From: Botryotinia globosa
Taxonomy: Eukaryota; Ascomycota; Leotiomycetes; Helotiales; Sclerotiniaceae
Reading direction: 5' to 3'
Assembly (NCBI GenBank): GCA_014898425.1
Contig: RCSZ01000006.1
Location: 2,480,001-2,544,000, forward strand
DNA: 64,000 nt
Shown here piece by piece: positions 46,286 through 60,100 of the stretch (position 1 is the first letter of the stretch; each line of letters opens with the position of its first letter). The notes under the pieces are model-generated. The model had not been told where the DNA came from. It saw only the letters and a program-made list of their open reading frames with translations, and did no database searches. The position numbers were made by a program, and so were the translations under genes.

Positions 46286-48634
46286 AGACTTTGAAAAATA
46301 CCCTTGTACCCCATTCACACCATCGTGATATAGGTAGACGCTCTACTATCATCTGCATGTATCTAATCCATACTTCATAGCCTTGTCATTTGATTGACAA
46401 TGAGTGCCAAGAAGTCGAGAATATATTGACTATGATGCTGTTTTCATACCACTTTCATCTCTCCATTTCAGGCGCTTCCAAAAAGGATCAAATCTTGTTT
46501 GTCAATGGAGGAGAAGATATTAATTCAATTGGTGGAACTAATTGAATTTGGAGGAAAAAGACTAGGATTACCCGCATTTCGAAACGTTTTGGGGCTCTTG
46601 GAGCGTTTTAGATTAACTGCAGGCGTGGCCGCAATCTCGTTAATCTAATGTTCCGATCAAGGTGTGGTAATATTCTACTCCCGATGTTCCGAATGTAGCT
46701 ATATCACTGTTTCTTTTATTCCTTGATTGATTGTTCATCTGGTTTTTTAATCAATCGAGATATACTTTCATATGCCAAGCATAATGCATTGGATGAAGTT
46801 TTTGAAGCCTCGGAATCTTATGATACGCTTGTGGCTGTGTAGTAAAATATTCGCTAACTGTTCTACTGAAGGTCTAATTCCATAAAGTACACCAGTCTCT
46901 CGATGAAGAATTAGGTTTTTGACAGAATGAGATAAGGTTACGCAACTTTGCGAATTAATGTTCCGATGGCACTTCACGTATTGCATAGACTGAGAGCCAA
47001 GGCCGTGATATTAACACTGACTTGTTCAATCCTGCCAAAAAGTTATACGATTCGATAAGATAGAGTAAGCTTGCCAACCTAATCGCGGAAATGAAGTGGA
47101 ATCCAATAGATTAGATGAGGATCAAGGTGGGTTGAAAAAGAAAGAACGTGTGACGGAAGTTTATTAATAATCCAGGGGTACACCCAGATTTCCATTTACG
47201 GCAAAACGTGTGGTTTCTAACCAATAATGTCAGCAAGCGATACCTTGGCATGTAGCTCTAGCGCCCTATTGATTGATTTTCTCCGATTGGTTGTTGAAAT
47301 GTTGGTGTTTCAACTTTGAAACGGAATTTATACTCGCCTAATAACGTTCAACGTCAGTTTGTAAGTAAGGTTAGGCGACTGATGTTTATCCACATCTGAT
47401 GAAAAACAATGTCGTCTTTGAATGTTACCCTCCTGTATGTAGAATGAATTACATGAATCTTGGTAAGCGCTTAATCCCGTTCCAATTAGTAAAGGTTTCT
47501 CATTCCACCCTTCAAGTATCCTCGAAACGCCCGTAAAATGCGACAACATCAAGTCGAAAGGAACGTCCCGCATTGTTCCTACGGGTATCGATGATTGACA
47601 GGTAGAACAAATGGCTCGTCGATTTTATCAACACATCTTGCAAATATTTCTTAGCTGTGATGGAAATGAGTGACCTTTTATACAAAAATTCAACCCATAC
47701 TAGATGTGGTGGATACATCACATTTATCTTGATTGAGAGTCGTAATACATACGTAACCTCTTCGCTGAATAATATCATTAGCTGCTCATATCTGCTCATA
47801 TCTGCTCATACGTGCTCTCCTCCGCCGTTCATCACATGACTACATCCATGGTTCATCTGCTCCAACGTGTAGGCCACATAAATTCTGTCATCTCTAGAGT
47901 GTCATCGCGCGGAAGAGAGGTTCAGTCTAACTGCTCTTCTACTTTTTCATTCTGCAATTTACGTACCACCGGGGATTTTCCTATCCATGAGTTAAAAGTC
48001 TAGTGAGAGGTCTCTCGCCACAGCATTCATGATTAGCTTCTAGCAAGTGTCAAGAGGAGAATTTCAGTGATGAGGTAGGCCTGAGCAATGAGTCATTGAT
48101 GGCCATTAAAGCCCTTTCACGTTGGCTGGAATAGCGTTGGATCAATAACGTGGCGCAAGTTCTCAAGATATCTGATGAAAGACATGAAGAGCGGTTTAAA
48201 ATTCACTGCTCGCTGCTGAATGAACGCTACATTAGTCCGTTCTTAGATGTCTTTGGCCACATTTCAGAACCTTTAGGATGAAGATCTGTAGACTCCTCAG
48301 TGGCCCTATTGTGAAGTAGTTAATCCCCCTGATGTCTGGTCACTTCAAAGTTGTATTTGAATTGACATGGGCCTTATTAGAATAATTAGTTGTTGGAAAA
48401 GAAGTCTTTTCAAGCAACAGGAACTCGAGAAGAAGTTTCATGTTATAGAAACGTGTATCTATATAAAGACATCTTTCCGCGAGAGATTTTTACATTCACT
48501 TGAACGAAATTTACAGTTTCTTCATCTTCTCTCGCAAGAATATTTCATTCGAATCCCTGCTCCCTGTCATAATCACGCCTATCATCTTCTATCAAATAGC
48601 TTATTGTTGGGACTTTTCAAAGTAGAATCTGATA
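46286..48634. other. gene-poor region
   Basis: AT-rich, with short stop-interrupted frames only. It includes a triple 11-bp repeat (TGCTCATATC) at 47780-47815. No gene is supported. Confidence 0.5.
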
Positions 48635-49222
48635 ATGAAGAAGTATAGCTCGGGTCTCCGGGAACAAAACGGAACAACGAAGAGAGAGGGGCAGCGAGAT
48701 GAGACTGGAGGTAGTAAATTAAGATATCATGAGAAACCAGCATATACATCAGCACGGGATCTAGGGCCGATTCTACGGCAACCAAAGCCGAGCTGGGATC
48801 GCTACACACTCGCTAAAATTCCTCAACGTATGGAATTCGAATTGAGCAGAGAGAATGAAGCTAATCATAAATCGAGTTCAAACGAAAACACTCCACTTGA
48901 ACAAAGATCTCCTCCCAAGCCAAAAGCAACCTCTACTCTGACCCCTCATACAAGCCACAATGACCACAGAATTCCTAAAACAAGAGCAAATCCGCCTCTG
49001 CCGCCTCATAATACGCACCAAAAATATGGATCCTCCACTTCTCAACAACATCCACAAGTGTCACGGCCGAGGGCTGTAGCTAGTCAGCATCATCCCACTA
49101 CCAGTGGTATGCAAGACTCTAGACAAGTGAGAGTCTTAGTGCCCAGAACTCACACAAATCAGAGGAATGATAGTCAGCCTCTGGTGAATTCCAGCTATCC
49201 TTCTGACAGGTTCATATCATGA
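48635..49222 (+). CDS. hypothetical basic low-complexity protein, 195 aa
   Basis: A single open frame from ATG 48635. Composition is rich in Ser, Pro, His, Gln, Arg and Lys, with no signal peptide, membrane segment or recognised motif. It includes RDLGPILRQPKPSWDRYTL and repeated PPKPK/PPLPPH segments. It is the longest frame in an otherwise broken region, so it may be a real disordered protein or the surviving piece of a relic. I do not recognise it. Confidence 0.35.
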   Translation: MKKYSSGLREQNGTTKREGQRDETGGSKLRYHEKPAYTSARDLGPILRQPKPSWDRYTLAKIPQRMEFELSRENEANHKSSSNENTPLEQRSPPKPKATSTLTPHTSHNDHRIPKTRANPPLPPHNTHQKYGSSTSQQHPQVSRPRAVASQHHPTTSGMQDSRQVRVLVPRTHTNQRNDSQPLVNSSYPSDRFIS

Positions 49223-51681
49223 AAGGGTAGGCTATATTTGCGAAGCGTGGCGAAAGGCAGCAGTGATGTGATAATGTCTTGAGTTCTATTCCTGGATCAC
49301 ATAGAAGCTGAGTCGAAGAGGATGACAGACTAGAGTCTGATTGCGTGACTAATCAAATTAGTCTATTTTGTTAATGGTTTTCTATATACTTTTATTTCAT
49401 TTTATTTTATTATAAATCGATTTAATAAGAAATACTATTATATAATTATATAATAATATAAAATTATATCATATATAATAATATAAAATTATATCATATA
49501 TACTAGTTATCAAGATATCTCTTAATTAATAAGATATCAATAAGTAATTTAGTGGACTTATTATAGAGCTTCACAAAGAATTTGGGAACTTTTCCGTAGG
49601 AAGAAGGTAGTCGAAGTCAGGACGGGCAATCATTCTTCCGATATGAGAACATCACCATTACAATGACGAGATCCTTCCATATCGATCTCTTGATACGAAT
49701 CGACTGGATATAAATTGTTCCATGCGATACAAAATGAGTTTAGGCGTTCATGGCAATGTTAACTCCAAAATCCACGAAGTCTTACACGGTCGATTCACCC
49801 TGGAGAAGTCGTATACATGTACTCGAGTGCCCTTATGCATGCCGCAATATATGTTGCTCTTCTAATACTTTAATTTCAACCATTTCGATGCAATGAGTGG
49901 TAGGAAATGATGTTGATATCTAGGAACGTGGTCGAGACTTTGCGTCAAATTCTTCCTCCCCAGTAGGTAGCTTGTCCCTTGCAAATGTTACACGATGTGA
50001 AGATGCTAACCTACAGATTAAACAAACGCTCCAGGGAGTTTGAGAACCATCTACAAGACTTGACCAGCAATAAATCATGCAGAATCAACCTCGAAGCGTT
50101 TTGAGAAATCACCGCCCTTTCATATCTTAGGTCCTCTTCCTACCAATCCCAGTCAGGACCCAGGAAAATTCTCAAGTGTTGTCGAGCTGCCGGAATTCCG
50201 AAACTAAATGAGTTGTGTACACTTGGAGGTTATTTTTGAATTCCAGCGCCAATCTTATTAATATTCAACGGCGCTTGCTTCCTGTTTCTGAATCAATAGT
50301 CGCCATTCGGTACCAAACATTCCAGTCAGGTTCCACTCAAAGTCTCTTTTCGGATTGCCCGGGTGCTTCAGAATCAATTTTCGAATGGATGTCCGAAATG
50401 AATAATAAAAGGCTACATTGAGTCATTTAGACCTTAATCTGATATATGATATATCGAGCGAATACGATAATGAAGAAGAAATTGAAGACCCTCAGCTTGC
50501 TACACTGGGACAGTTGCAACTTGCAGCTTAATTCACAAAGTTAATATCAATCAATCGGAAATCATGGACAACAAATTGCTTCTTCTGGCATTCCATCCTG
50601 CCGATAATAGCATCATAACCGCTCAACATAGAATAGGCATGCGTATCGCCGCCCGCTTTGACTCAATTTATTTACCCTCACCCTCCTCCATATGTGGTCA
50701 AATGACGGAATCTGGTAGACGGGGCCTAACGTTTAATATATCGACGTCGTCAGTAGTTTCAAAGAAAGTTTTTATTCGGAGTATGATTGGTTATGCTATT
50801 GAACCCTTTCACCTAGACTCTTCTAGTGAGCATTTATTGGGTGGGAACAATAGACAATTCCCATGCATTGGTAGCATTGCATGGTCGAAACGACGATATG
50901 TGATCACAGACCAGGTCCGTCAATGTGTTAGTACAGAGTGAGCCAAGGATTGAATTACAGGGGCTAATTAGACGAGATCTGTGTTTCATACCCTTACCAT
51001 TGCTTCAAGGTGGTAGAATCCCCATAATTCATCTAATCTCCTCTCATTTTCATCTGAGGAATTCGGATATCGGATATTGGTCAGAATGGAGTGGGGAGGA
51101 GAACAGTGAAAGGAATAGATTCATGTATGGGTCGTCACCCTTTTCAAATCAAAATCTCCTTTCGAGCAACAAATATATTGCTAATTACCGCCTTGATTAC
51201 TTCTTTTGTTCGTTCACAATCATCCACAGGCATTTTTTATCCAATCTCATTCAAGCTTTAGGACGAGCACAAGCTTTTTGGACATGTTTCTAGCCCTTTG
51301 GCGAATTCCCCCTTGACTGTCTTCGCAAGCAAAATCTAATCGTGCGATTCATGAAGAACTAGGATGTCCAGTTTCTTGTACACAGGTTGAATGTCCACAA
51401 CTAACCAGTTCATCCAATGATACAGGGCTAGGTCCCATTCCTTAAAGTTTGTATAAGTATCTTTCCCTTGGCCAGTTTGACTTCGAATTCTTCATCGTTC
51501 AAGCAAACGTTTCTTTCTTTGCCCTTCACATTCATTTACACAGTCCTCGGTGACTATCTACATTCATTACTTCATTGATTGAAGCTTTATCCAACTTTTC
51601 AAACCAAACACTCATTTTTTCCACCACACGAAAACCTCCCAAGAATTTCTTCCATCAAAATCATTAATCCCATCATCAAAA
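49223..51681. other. gene-poor region with AT-rich block; AA9-2 promoter at right end
   Basis: 49381-49560 is about 85% AT and contains two tandem copies of a 25-bp unit (ATAATATAAAATTATATCAT). A 125-codon frame at 50564-50941 has no recognised feature. The last several hundred bp (with TATAAGTA near 51450) are the likely promoter of the AA9 gene at 51682. Confidence 0.45.
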
Positions 51682-52928
51682 ATGTCTTTCTCCAAGATCG
51701 CTGTTGTAGCTGGTGCCGCTTTTATCTCTGGTGTTGCTGCTCACGGACGTGTCCAAGGTATCACTGCTGATGGTGTTTGGCAAGTAACAATCAAATAAAG
51801 TTTTGGGATTTAAAGCTTATATTCAAATAGGTATGAGGGTTATAACCCATCTTTCCAATACGAACAAGTCGCGCCAGTTGTTGCTGGATGGTCCGATCCA
51901 ACTGATCAATCGAACGGTTTCATCGCACCAGATGCTTATGGTACATCCGACATCATTTGCCACTTGGCTGCCACCAACGCTCAAGGATACGTCAATGTTA
52001 CTGCCGGAAGTGAGGTTAACTTGCAATGGACCATCTGGCCTGATTCGCATCACGGTCCAGTCATTGGTATGCTCATATCAACCCTCTTTGCATATTCTTT
52101 TTACCAATCAATAATCTAGACTACCTTGCTGCCTGTACCGGAAATGACTGCACAACTGTCGACAAGACCACCCTCGGATTCTTCAAGATCGATGGTGTAG
52201 GACTTGTCGATGATTCCACCGTCCCAGGTACATGGGCATCCGATCAGCTCATCGCCAACAACAACTCTTGGTCTGTGACCATCCCAGAGTCCTTGGCACC
52301 AGGGGCCTACGTTCTCCGCCACGAGATCATTGCACTCCACTCTGCTGAGCAAGCCGATGGAGCTCAAAACTACCCACAATGTGTTAACCTATGGGTTTCC
52401 GGAACTGGATCCGCTGTCCCAGCTAGCGCAGATACCGTCCTTGGTACTGCTCTTTACACCGAGACTGATGCCGGTGTTAACGTCAACATCTATGCTTCCC
52501 TCGCCTCATACGACGTTCCAGGTCCTACTCAATGGGCTTCCGCTACTGCTTCCGTTGCTCAAGGTAAGCTTTTCATTCCTCCCTACAACTCTTACCCTTT
52601 GGATCAGAATTTCTAACTCAATTTAGGTACTTCCGGAGCAGTTGCCACCGTCGCCGCCGTCGTTTCTTCAGCTGCTTCATCCGCCCAAACCACCGCAGAA
52701 GTTGCCGCTACCAGTTCCGCTGCCCCAGTCGCCAGCGTAGCCTCCTCTTCCGCTGTTGTTGCCGCCAGCTCCGTTGGTAGCGTCGCTTCATCAGTGATCG
52801 CGAGTTCCGCATCAATTGTTACTTCTGCTCCAGCTATTACCTCTGCACCTTCAGACGACGTTACTGATATGATCACTGACTACATCACCGTTACCGATGT
52901 TGTAACTGTTACCGTCACTGCTGCATAA
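51682..52928 (+). CDS. AA9 lytic polysaccharide monooxygenase (paralogue 2), with a GC-AG intron
   Basis: Secreted copper monooxygenase acting on cellulose-type substrates. Exons 51682-51779, 51831-52066, 52120-52563 and 52627-52928; 359 aa. Signal peptide [20 protein letters not shown], then copper His1 at residue 21 (HGRVQGI). The second ligand is His107 in [10 protein letters not shown], and the axial Tyr is in [13 protein letters not shown]. Intron 1 (51780-51830) must start GCAAGT and end ATAG to give [15 protein letters not shown]; the nearby GT option produces a stop. The C-terminal tail is Ser/Ala/Val-rich and ends in a Thr/Val-rich [17 protein letters not shown], with no CBM1. It is closely similar to the 44.9-kb paralogue through SDxxDLxx, VPGTWASD and HEIIALHSA but has two more introns. 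Confidence 0.93.
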
Positions 52929-53294
52929 ATTTTCAACCTTGGGGTTGTGTAACATTCGTACCTTTTTGGACAAAAAACTTCCTGGTGATATTTTGATGGT
53001 TTGTTTTTCGATTTGTTTCGGGCTATCGGGTATAGCTTGGATGGAAAACTTATGAATGAGCCGGAGAATGAGTTGAATGGGCTTCATGTCACTTTCTTGT
53101 ATATATTATGTCTTGTCTAAACAGAATTGAATATTTCCTGTGCTAAAAGTTTCAATGATTTGTGATTTGTGATTTTGTTATGAAAGATTGAGAAATGCTA
53201 TAATTACCCTGTACCGTCTTCCAAACACGGGATGAGACTTTTGTAATCCCAAAAGCGAAAATATCCAACGTTTACATTATAACAGGTCTATCAA
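52929..53294. other. intergenic between convergent genes
   Basis: 3' UTR of AA9-2 and the downstream end of the small minus-strand frame. Nothing else seen. Confidence 0.5.
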
Positions 53295-53558
53295 TCAAAA
53301 ATCAGTACTCTCGGTATTCCATCCCGAATTATAATCGAGTTGCCTCAGAACTAACATTTCTCGTATATGATTCGTGAATCTATTATCCAAAGTCAGGAAT
53401 AAATCTCTGCCATCTGGTATATATAACCGTTCACCACTTCTCTTCTTTCTTCCATATGATTTCCCGGCAGCAATTGTTCGATATTCTTCTATGCTTTTCT
53501 TCAAAATCTCTGCTCTACGTAATTCATGCATGGAACGGATATCGTCCTCGGTAGACAT
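53295..53558 (-). CDS. hypothetical small basic protein, 87 aa
   Basis: A single exon from ATG 53558. The first half, MSTEDDIRSMHELRRAEILK onward, is predicted helical and charged; a KSYGRKKRSGERLYIP stretch follows. No signal peptide, cysteine or known motif. The regular composition and complete start-to-stop frame in a decayed region make it plausible, but no homologue can be named. Confidence 0.4.
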   Translation of the reverse strand: MSTEDDIRSMHELRRAEILKKSIEEYRTIAAGKSYGRKKRSGERLYIPDGRDLFLTLDNRFTNHIREMLVLRQLDYNSGWNTESTDF

Positions 53559-53825
53559 GATACATTTACAAGTGCTATATTACCATGATTCGTGTTTACG
53601 TTGACGAGGATTCAGCGACAAAAAACAAATTTCACCGTTAGAATCTCTTCATAAACAGCAAGAATGTATGCTAGGCTTCAAACATGTCATTCCGAGTGTT
53701 GCCCATAACAAGATATCCATGTGCGTGGATATAACATTATGCAGAATACAGATAAACATATCAGTATAGAAACACATTTTAGACTTCAAATACATTTTGA
53801 AATATTTGAAATATATGAAAGATTA

Positions 53826-53893
53826 AATAGGCTAAAAAGATTAAAAAGGCTAAAAAGGTTAAAAAGGCTAAAAAGGTTAAAAAGGTTAAAAAT
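53826..53893. repeat. 10-bp tandem repeat (AAAAAGGCTA)n
   Basis: About six tandem units alternating AAAAAGGCTA and AAAAAGGTTA; the alternation is a C/T transition. Confidence 0.9.
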
Positions 53894-53965
53894 ATTTAGA
53901 AATTTAAACAGTAAATTCAAAATTCAAAAAAAAATTCAGCTGAAAAATCTATATGAAGTGCTATA
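53890..53965. mobile_element. partial end of the 44.2-kb MITE family
   Basis: Ends TCTATATGAAGTGCTATA, identical over 17-18 bp to the right end of the 44242-44577 element, and is preceded by the same AT-rich, AATTC-rich context. No matching left end was found nearby, so it is a fragment. Confidence 0.55.
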
Positions 53966-56900
53966 CAGGGACCAACGGAATGAGACGCATTGTACTCGCA
54001 TATTTTGCAAATACTCAAGATGCCCCTTGGCTTCTCTCAGACGATTCAAATGTGATATATAGAATTTTAAAAAATAAGAAGGAGATTGAGATGAAGCATG
54101 GATCAAGAAAGGTGGGATCCATGGATGTTAAGGTTGAACTACATCGCATCGTGGCTGAGGGCTGCTACCACAGCCCTCCTTGTGTACGTATCATCACCCA
54201 CGTAGCTGTCTGCCAATTACCATATATAAATGGAAGCTGAGAATAAGAACGTGAAATCAAGTAAATACAACTTTGTAATTAGGATTTCTTCGGCCAGCGC
54301 CTCAACCTTTCATTGGTAGTTTGCGAAATGTCTTGAGCCTCTTGGTTTCCAGAAAAGAATCTTGAATTGCAAAGACCAAATCATTTGGCGGCGATAAGGC
54401 TGAATTTACTCATCACCAAGGTCCTATGATCGAGACTTCGAAATTTGGATTGGTGACTAAGAAGATGCATGTTGACAGGTTGGTTTGGCATGTAGCTAGT
54501 AAGAAGTGGCAGTAAGTATAGGCGAGAGCCTTTCAAACGAATTCGAGTATTGAATGGTAATATTTGATCGGGCTTGAGAATGATCAATCTCTTTTGGGTT
54601 GATATGAAAGTGCATCTTTGTGGATGAGGAATCGTCGGTCAATGCGAATGTATTCACCTCCAATTTAAATGCACATAGAGTAACCTTATATCGCGGTCAC
54701 CCTAATCCGACACTTTTGAAAAAAAAACCACCATCTCGACGTCACAGCATCAATCAGTACAGTCAATTTTCAGACTTCAGCACTCCAAAATCGGACGAGA
54801 CGCACATCCTCAGATCCTTCAACTATGCCGGCTATAATTTCGCAATTGAAGATATTGTACAGCGGCAGAGTGTGCGCTTGCCCCTAACACGGATATAGGT
54901 TACTTCCAGACCTTGGTTCCTTGGTGAAACTAGAGAAAAAAAACAATGGAAAATGAGGACTGGAAGGAATGAATGTTGCAAGGGATTGATGGTGAGTTTG
55001 ATGAACAAACATAGCCATCCAGCTTCGAAGCTCCTTATGTCTTCAACATCATCGTCACATAGATCCAGATACCCAGCCCGGGATACACGTATGAGACTCA
55101 CAATGGACGACCTGATGTCACCGGAACAGTGAGCAAGACATCGATGCACTCGCTCGAGCACGTATCGGACATCGTTACCCAAAAAGCTTCATTGATTTCA
55201 AATCACAAGATATATTCATCACCTCATGAGGGTTTACCGTGTACCATTGTACAAGTGAACCGATTCGTCTTCGCCGTTACATACGGAGGACAGAACAGGA
55301 TTCCATTCAATTGTCTGAGCAACTGTGCAGCTGTGTGCAGGTGAAGGGCCGTGACGACGATCCTGACCTAGAACTATAGCTCAGCCGCAAAACTTCCTGT
55401 TTGACGAAAGATCTTCACCATCGTTGGCACAGAATGAACCTTGAACCGTACAAATATTGTAGGCTTGCAGATGGATCATCGTGGAGACATCCTCTGTATA
55501 CGTACGGACTCCGGAGCTCGAGAATCGGACCAAGAATTGATCGAATCAAAGTCCCAGCTCATACTGACAAATCTATGGACAATTCCCATGCTCAGTGTTC
55601 CACTGAATTGTGCAGTACCTGCCTTCAAATATCATCCTCTACCATCCATATCGTAAGCTTCTTTCCAAACTTCCAGAAGACTCAAACTTCCAATGACCAC
55701 ATCTCATCCGACCCATCAATTCCATGACTAGCATCATTCACAAGCTTCTTTTTACCTTTGAAGCTTCTAGAGATTCCATAAAGCCAAACATGACCACTCA
55801 AAAAGGATCCAATAATGCTCATGATTTGTCTAGACAACTGTTCACCGATGATAGGAGAATTCGTTCGTTAGTGGGTACCATCATCCTTTCCTTTCTCGTA
55901 ACTTTGTAAGTTCACGAGACACAGTGCACATACACAACACATAGGGCAGACATGCGGCGCCAGCACGTCAACTTGAAATGATACATCTATGTATGACCCT
56001 TCGATCACCCTCTGATGATACTCTGAGTATTTAGGATGAATGTGAAATAAGCAAAAGTTTTCATCCTTTTTTGAATCATACATGCCAAAGAGCTCAATCA
56101 ACCCTTTCATTCATTTTCGTTGGCAATCTTTTTTTTGGATGAAGATGCGGTGACAACAAATTCCTTACAAATGACAAGGGTAGAAGGTAGCTCGATAGGT
56201 AGAGTTTATTACTTCGCACAGAAGTCTCGAGAAGGTTGAAGGTTCAAGGTTGGAATTTGGAAACTTGTAAGTTGTAATCCACTAATGTATCCACTAATGT
56301 ATCCACTAATGCATCCACTAATGCATCCACCAATGGACCAATTGTACCCAATTTTGTGTGGCCCGGGTATGACTAATCCATAAAAGGCTTAGTCAATATT
56401 GGACCCCCCCCTCATGTTCATCGATAACCTCATTTTTTTGACTGAAGACTGAAAATTTTCAAAATCTTTTATTTGGTCGGTCTGGAAATTGTATGGTCAA
56501 CTCTCCGCCAACTACAACCACCAGGTTACAATCAAATTACCTCATGTCCCAATACGGTAATTATATTTCTATTTATACGAGTATTTAGTATTTAATTCAA
56601 TCATTACCGTAATTCTTCAATCATATCAAATTTCAATCATCATCATTGGCTGGATGCGTGAAAATTGCATAAAGTGGATAGAAAATATTCCCATCCCAAC
56701 CTATCAAGACAATTAAGACTCACCACACCACACCATACCACACCACACCACACCCAGGTAGGTAAATCTTTTCCAAGGATTCAATACAAAGTACATAAAT
56801 AAATTTTCCTTTTTACCTCAAAATCTTTGATTTCATTCACCCATTCATCTTCCGGTCCTACCAACCCCTCAATTCTACCCATACAAACCCACCCATTTCT

Positions 56901-57143
56901 TCCCAACCTTGTCTTTTTTCCTTGCTCATTGTTGGTCCCATCGACCGTATTGGGAAAAAGAAAAGAGCTCACACTCATTCATTGCCTTACCACATCACAA
57001 GTCTCTCCGACTTTTTTCTCCCAACCTGCAAGTCAACCTCACTCCATCTCCTCTTTCCACCCCCCCCCCCTTGTGCTGCCATCTCACAAGAAGGAAGGAA
57101 AGAAAGTGAGTAGAAGAGAAAGTAAACATCCAGGTTCTCCCGG

Positions 57144-60100
57144 ATGTCTCTTTTTCGATACATTTCTCACCTACCATACGCAATCTTCAATCCAACCATG
57201 TTCGGTCGTTTGTTAGGTCGTACCGCTTCCCCTCCAAGGGCTATAGGAGCTCCTCTTTCTCGCACAACTACTACTACATCAGGTGGAGAGGAATCAACTA
57301 CTTCTGCCGAGCGTGATGCTAGGGATAAGGAAATCGTCGAGGCTGCTATCGAGGAGGCTGTGAAGAAGGCCTTGAACTCGGATGTTTTCTCAAATGCTAT
57401 CGCTACCTCTTTGGTCTCGCAGATCAAACCTGCCTTCGAATCATCCATCGGTTCTATCCCTACCGCCATTCAGAATGTTTCCCTCAATGTTGATGCTGTC
57501 GATACAAAACTCGCTGCCACAGCTACCAAACTTTCTCAACAAATCGATGCTAGCAATGCAGAGACTGCAAGCAAATTAGCTGCCATCGAAGAAGCTCTTG
57601 CTAAGGTTGTATCTTCATTGGAGGGATTGAGTGAGAAGTCTTCTTCTCCTCAAGATACATCGGTTTTGGAATCACACACTACAAAGTTGGATGGAATTGC
57701 TACTGAGGTTGCTGCTCTTAAGAGTACTACACATGAGGAAGCATTCAATGCCATTACATCCGACCTTGCTATTATCAAGAGTGATGTTGCCGCCATCAAG
57801 GAATCTGACTCAAGTGCTACCTCCAAGGATATCCTCTCCGCTGTTAACTCTTCCAACGAATCTCATGCTTCCCACGCAGCTGTCTTAAACGAAATCAAGT
57901 CTGCTGCTGAAGGACACGCTGCAACTCTTGGGGAGATTAAATCTACCCCCGCTTCTGCCCCAACTGATATTTCCGGTCTCGAGAACTCCATCAAGGATAT
58001 TGCTACTTCTATTGATGAAATCAAGTCCGCACCTGCACCATCTACTGTCGATATCTCTGGTCTTGAATCATCTGTTAAGGAAATTCTCTCCACTTTGGGT
58101 GAAGTTAAGGAAACTGTTTCTGCTCCAGCTGCCGCTGTTGAGAAGACTGACATTTCTGGATTGGAAGCTTCTGTTAAGGAAATCTCTGCTACTGTCAATG
58201 AAATTAAATCTACTCCAGCTCCAGCTCACGAAGCCATCGACCTCTCTCCAATTGATGCTCAACTCAAGGAAGTTGCTTCTAACGTTGCATCTATTAAGGA
58301 ATCTACCTCTACACCAGCTGCTACTCCTGAACCAACTGATATTTCTGGCTTGGAATCTTCTGTCAAGGAAATCATCGCTACTCTCCAGGATATCAAGACT
58401 TCCACTGGTGTCGCTCCTAAAGAAGTTGATTTCTCTCCAATCACATCTACCCTCGAATCCCACAAGAGCACTCTTGAGGAGATCAAGTCTTCCGCTTCTG
58501 GACCAGTCGACCTCTCTTCTCTCGAATCCTCCGTTGCTGAAATCAAGGCAGCTCTCGAATCTCATTCCGGTACTCTCAACGAAATCAAATCAGCTCCAGC
58601 ACCAGAAAAGATTGATCTCTCTACCATTGAGAGCTCCGTTAACGAGATTAAGACCATTGTTGAGGAAATTAAGGCCAAGGAAACTCCATCTGCTGAGAAG
58701 GTTGATTTGAGCAGTGTTGAATCTTCAATTGAATCCATCAAAGTATCTGTTGAGGAAATTAAGACGAAGGAATATCCAGCTGCCGAGAAGGTTGATTTGA
58801 GTAGTGTTGAATCTTCAATTGAATCCATCAAAGTATCTGTCGAGGAAATTAAGACTAAGGAATATCCAGCTACCGAGAAGGTTGATTTAAGCAATGTCGA
58901 ATCATCTATTGAGTCTGTCAAGGCAATTGTTGAGGAAATTAAGACTAAGGAATATCCAGCTGCCGAGAAGGTTGATTTAAGCAATGTCGAATCATCTATT
59001 GAGTCTGTCAAGGCAATTGTTGAGGAAATTAAGAACAAAGAGACCCCAGCTGCCGACAAGGTTGATTTGAGCCAAATCGAGTCATCGATCGAGTCTATCA
59101 AGGCATCTATCGAGGATATTAAGAACAAAGAGACCCCAGCTGCCGACAAGGTTGATTTGAGCCAAATCGAGTCATCGATCGAGTCTGTCAAGGCATCTAT
59201 CGAGGAGATCAAAACTAAGGAGACCCCGGTTGCTGAAAAGATCGATCTGAGCGCTATCGAGGCATCAATTGCCTCTGTCAAGAGCACGGTTGATGAGATC
59301 AAGGTTAAAGAATCACCAGTTCCAGAATCAGTTGATTTGAGCAAGATTGAATCTTCCATCGAGTCCGTCAAGTCCATCGTTGAAGAAATCAAGGCCAAGG
59401 AGGCTCCAGCTCATGAAAAGATTGACTTGACTGTAATTGAGGCATCTATTGCTTCAGTCAAGAGTACCGTTGATGAAATCAAGGCTACTCCAGCTCAAGA
59501 ACAAAAGGCAGTCGATCTTTCCAACATTGAGTCCTCTATTGCAGCTGTTAAGGCTACAGTGGATGAGATCAAGGCTACCCCAGCTCCAACCCATGAAGCT
59601 ACTGATCTTTCTAACATCGAATCATCTATTGCTGCCGTCAAGTCATCCGTCGATGAAATCAAGGCTGCTCCAGCACCAGAGAAGATTGATCTGAGCTCAA
59701 TTGAATCATCTATTTCTGAAATTAAGGCAGCTATTGAAGAAGTCAAGGCATCACCTGCACCAGAAAAGATTGACCTTTCTAACATTGAGTCTTCCATCGC
59801 CTCCGTCAAGACTACCGTTGATGAAATTAAATCTACCCCAGCTCCATCCTTCAAGGAAACTGACATTACTGGCCTTGAATCTTCCGTCAAAGAAATCATC
59901 ACAAGCATCTCTGCTCAAGATGGTGTCTTGACTGAAATTAAGACTACAACTGAGAAATTCGACACCAAGGAGGTTTTGACAAAGGTTGAGTTGATTGCTC
60001 AAGAGGGTGTCTTCTTGAATGAGAAGGGACTTGGTCAAATCAAGGACAATGTTAAGACTATTGAGTTAAAGTCACCAGCTACACCAACATCGCCAACATC

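Larger units (their letters stand above)
53559..57143. other. gene-poor region with repeats and MITE remnant
   Basis: No gene recognised in about 3.6 kb. It contains the 10-bp tandem array at 53826-53893 and the element end at 53890-53965. It also has a 13-bp tandem repeat (ATCCACTAATGT, about 56278-56330) and CACCA/CACAC tracts at 56725-56756. The last part is the likely promoter/5' UTR of the large repeat protein. Frames at 55129-55344 and 55401-55727 are unassigned. Confidence 0.45.

Noticed and set aside
57167..60038. Several long antisense and shifted frames over the repeat protein
   Set aside because: Shadow frames of the 90-bp repeats; composition mirrors the coding strand.
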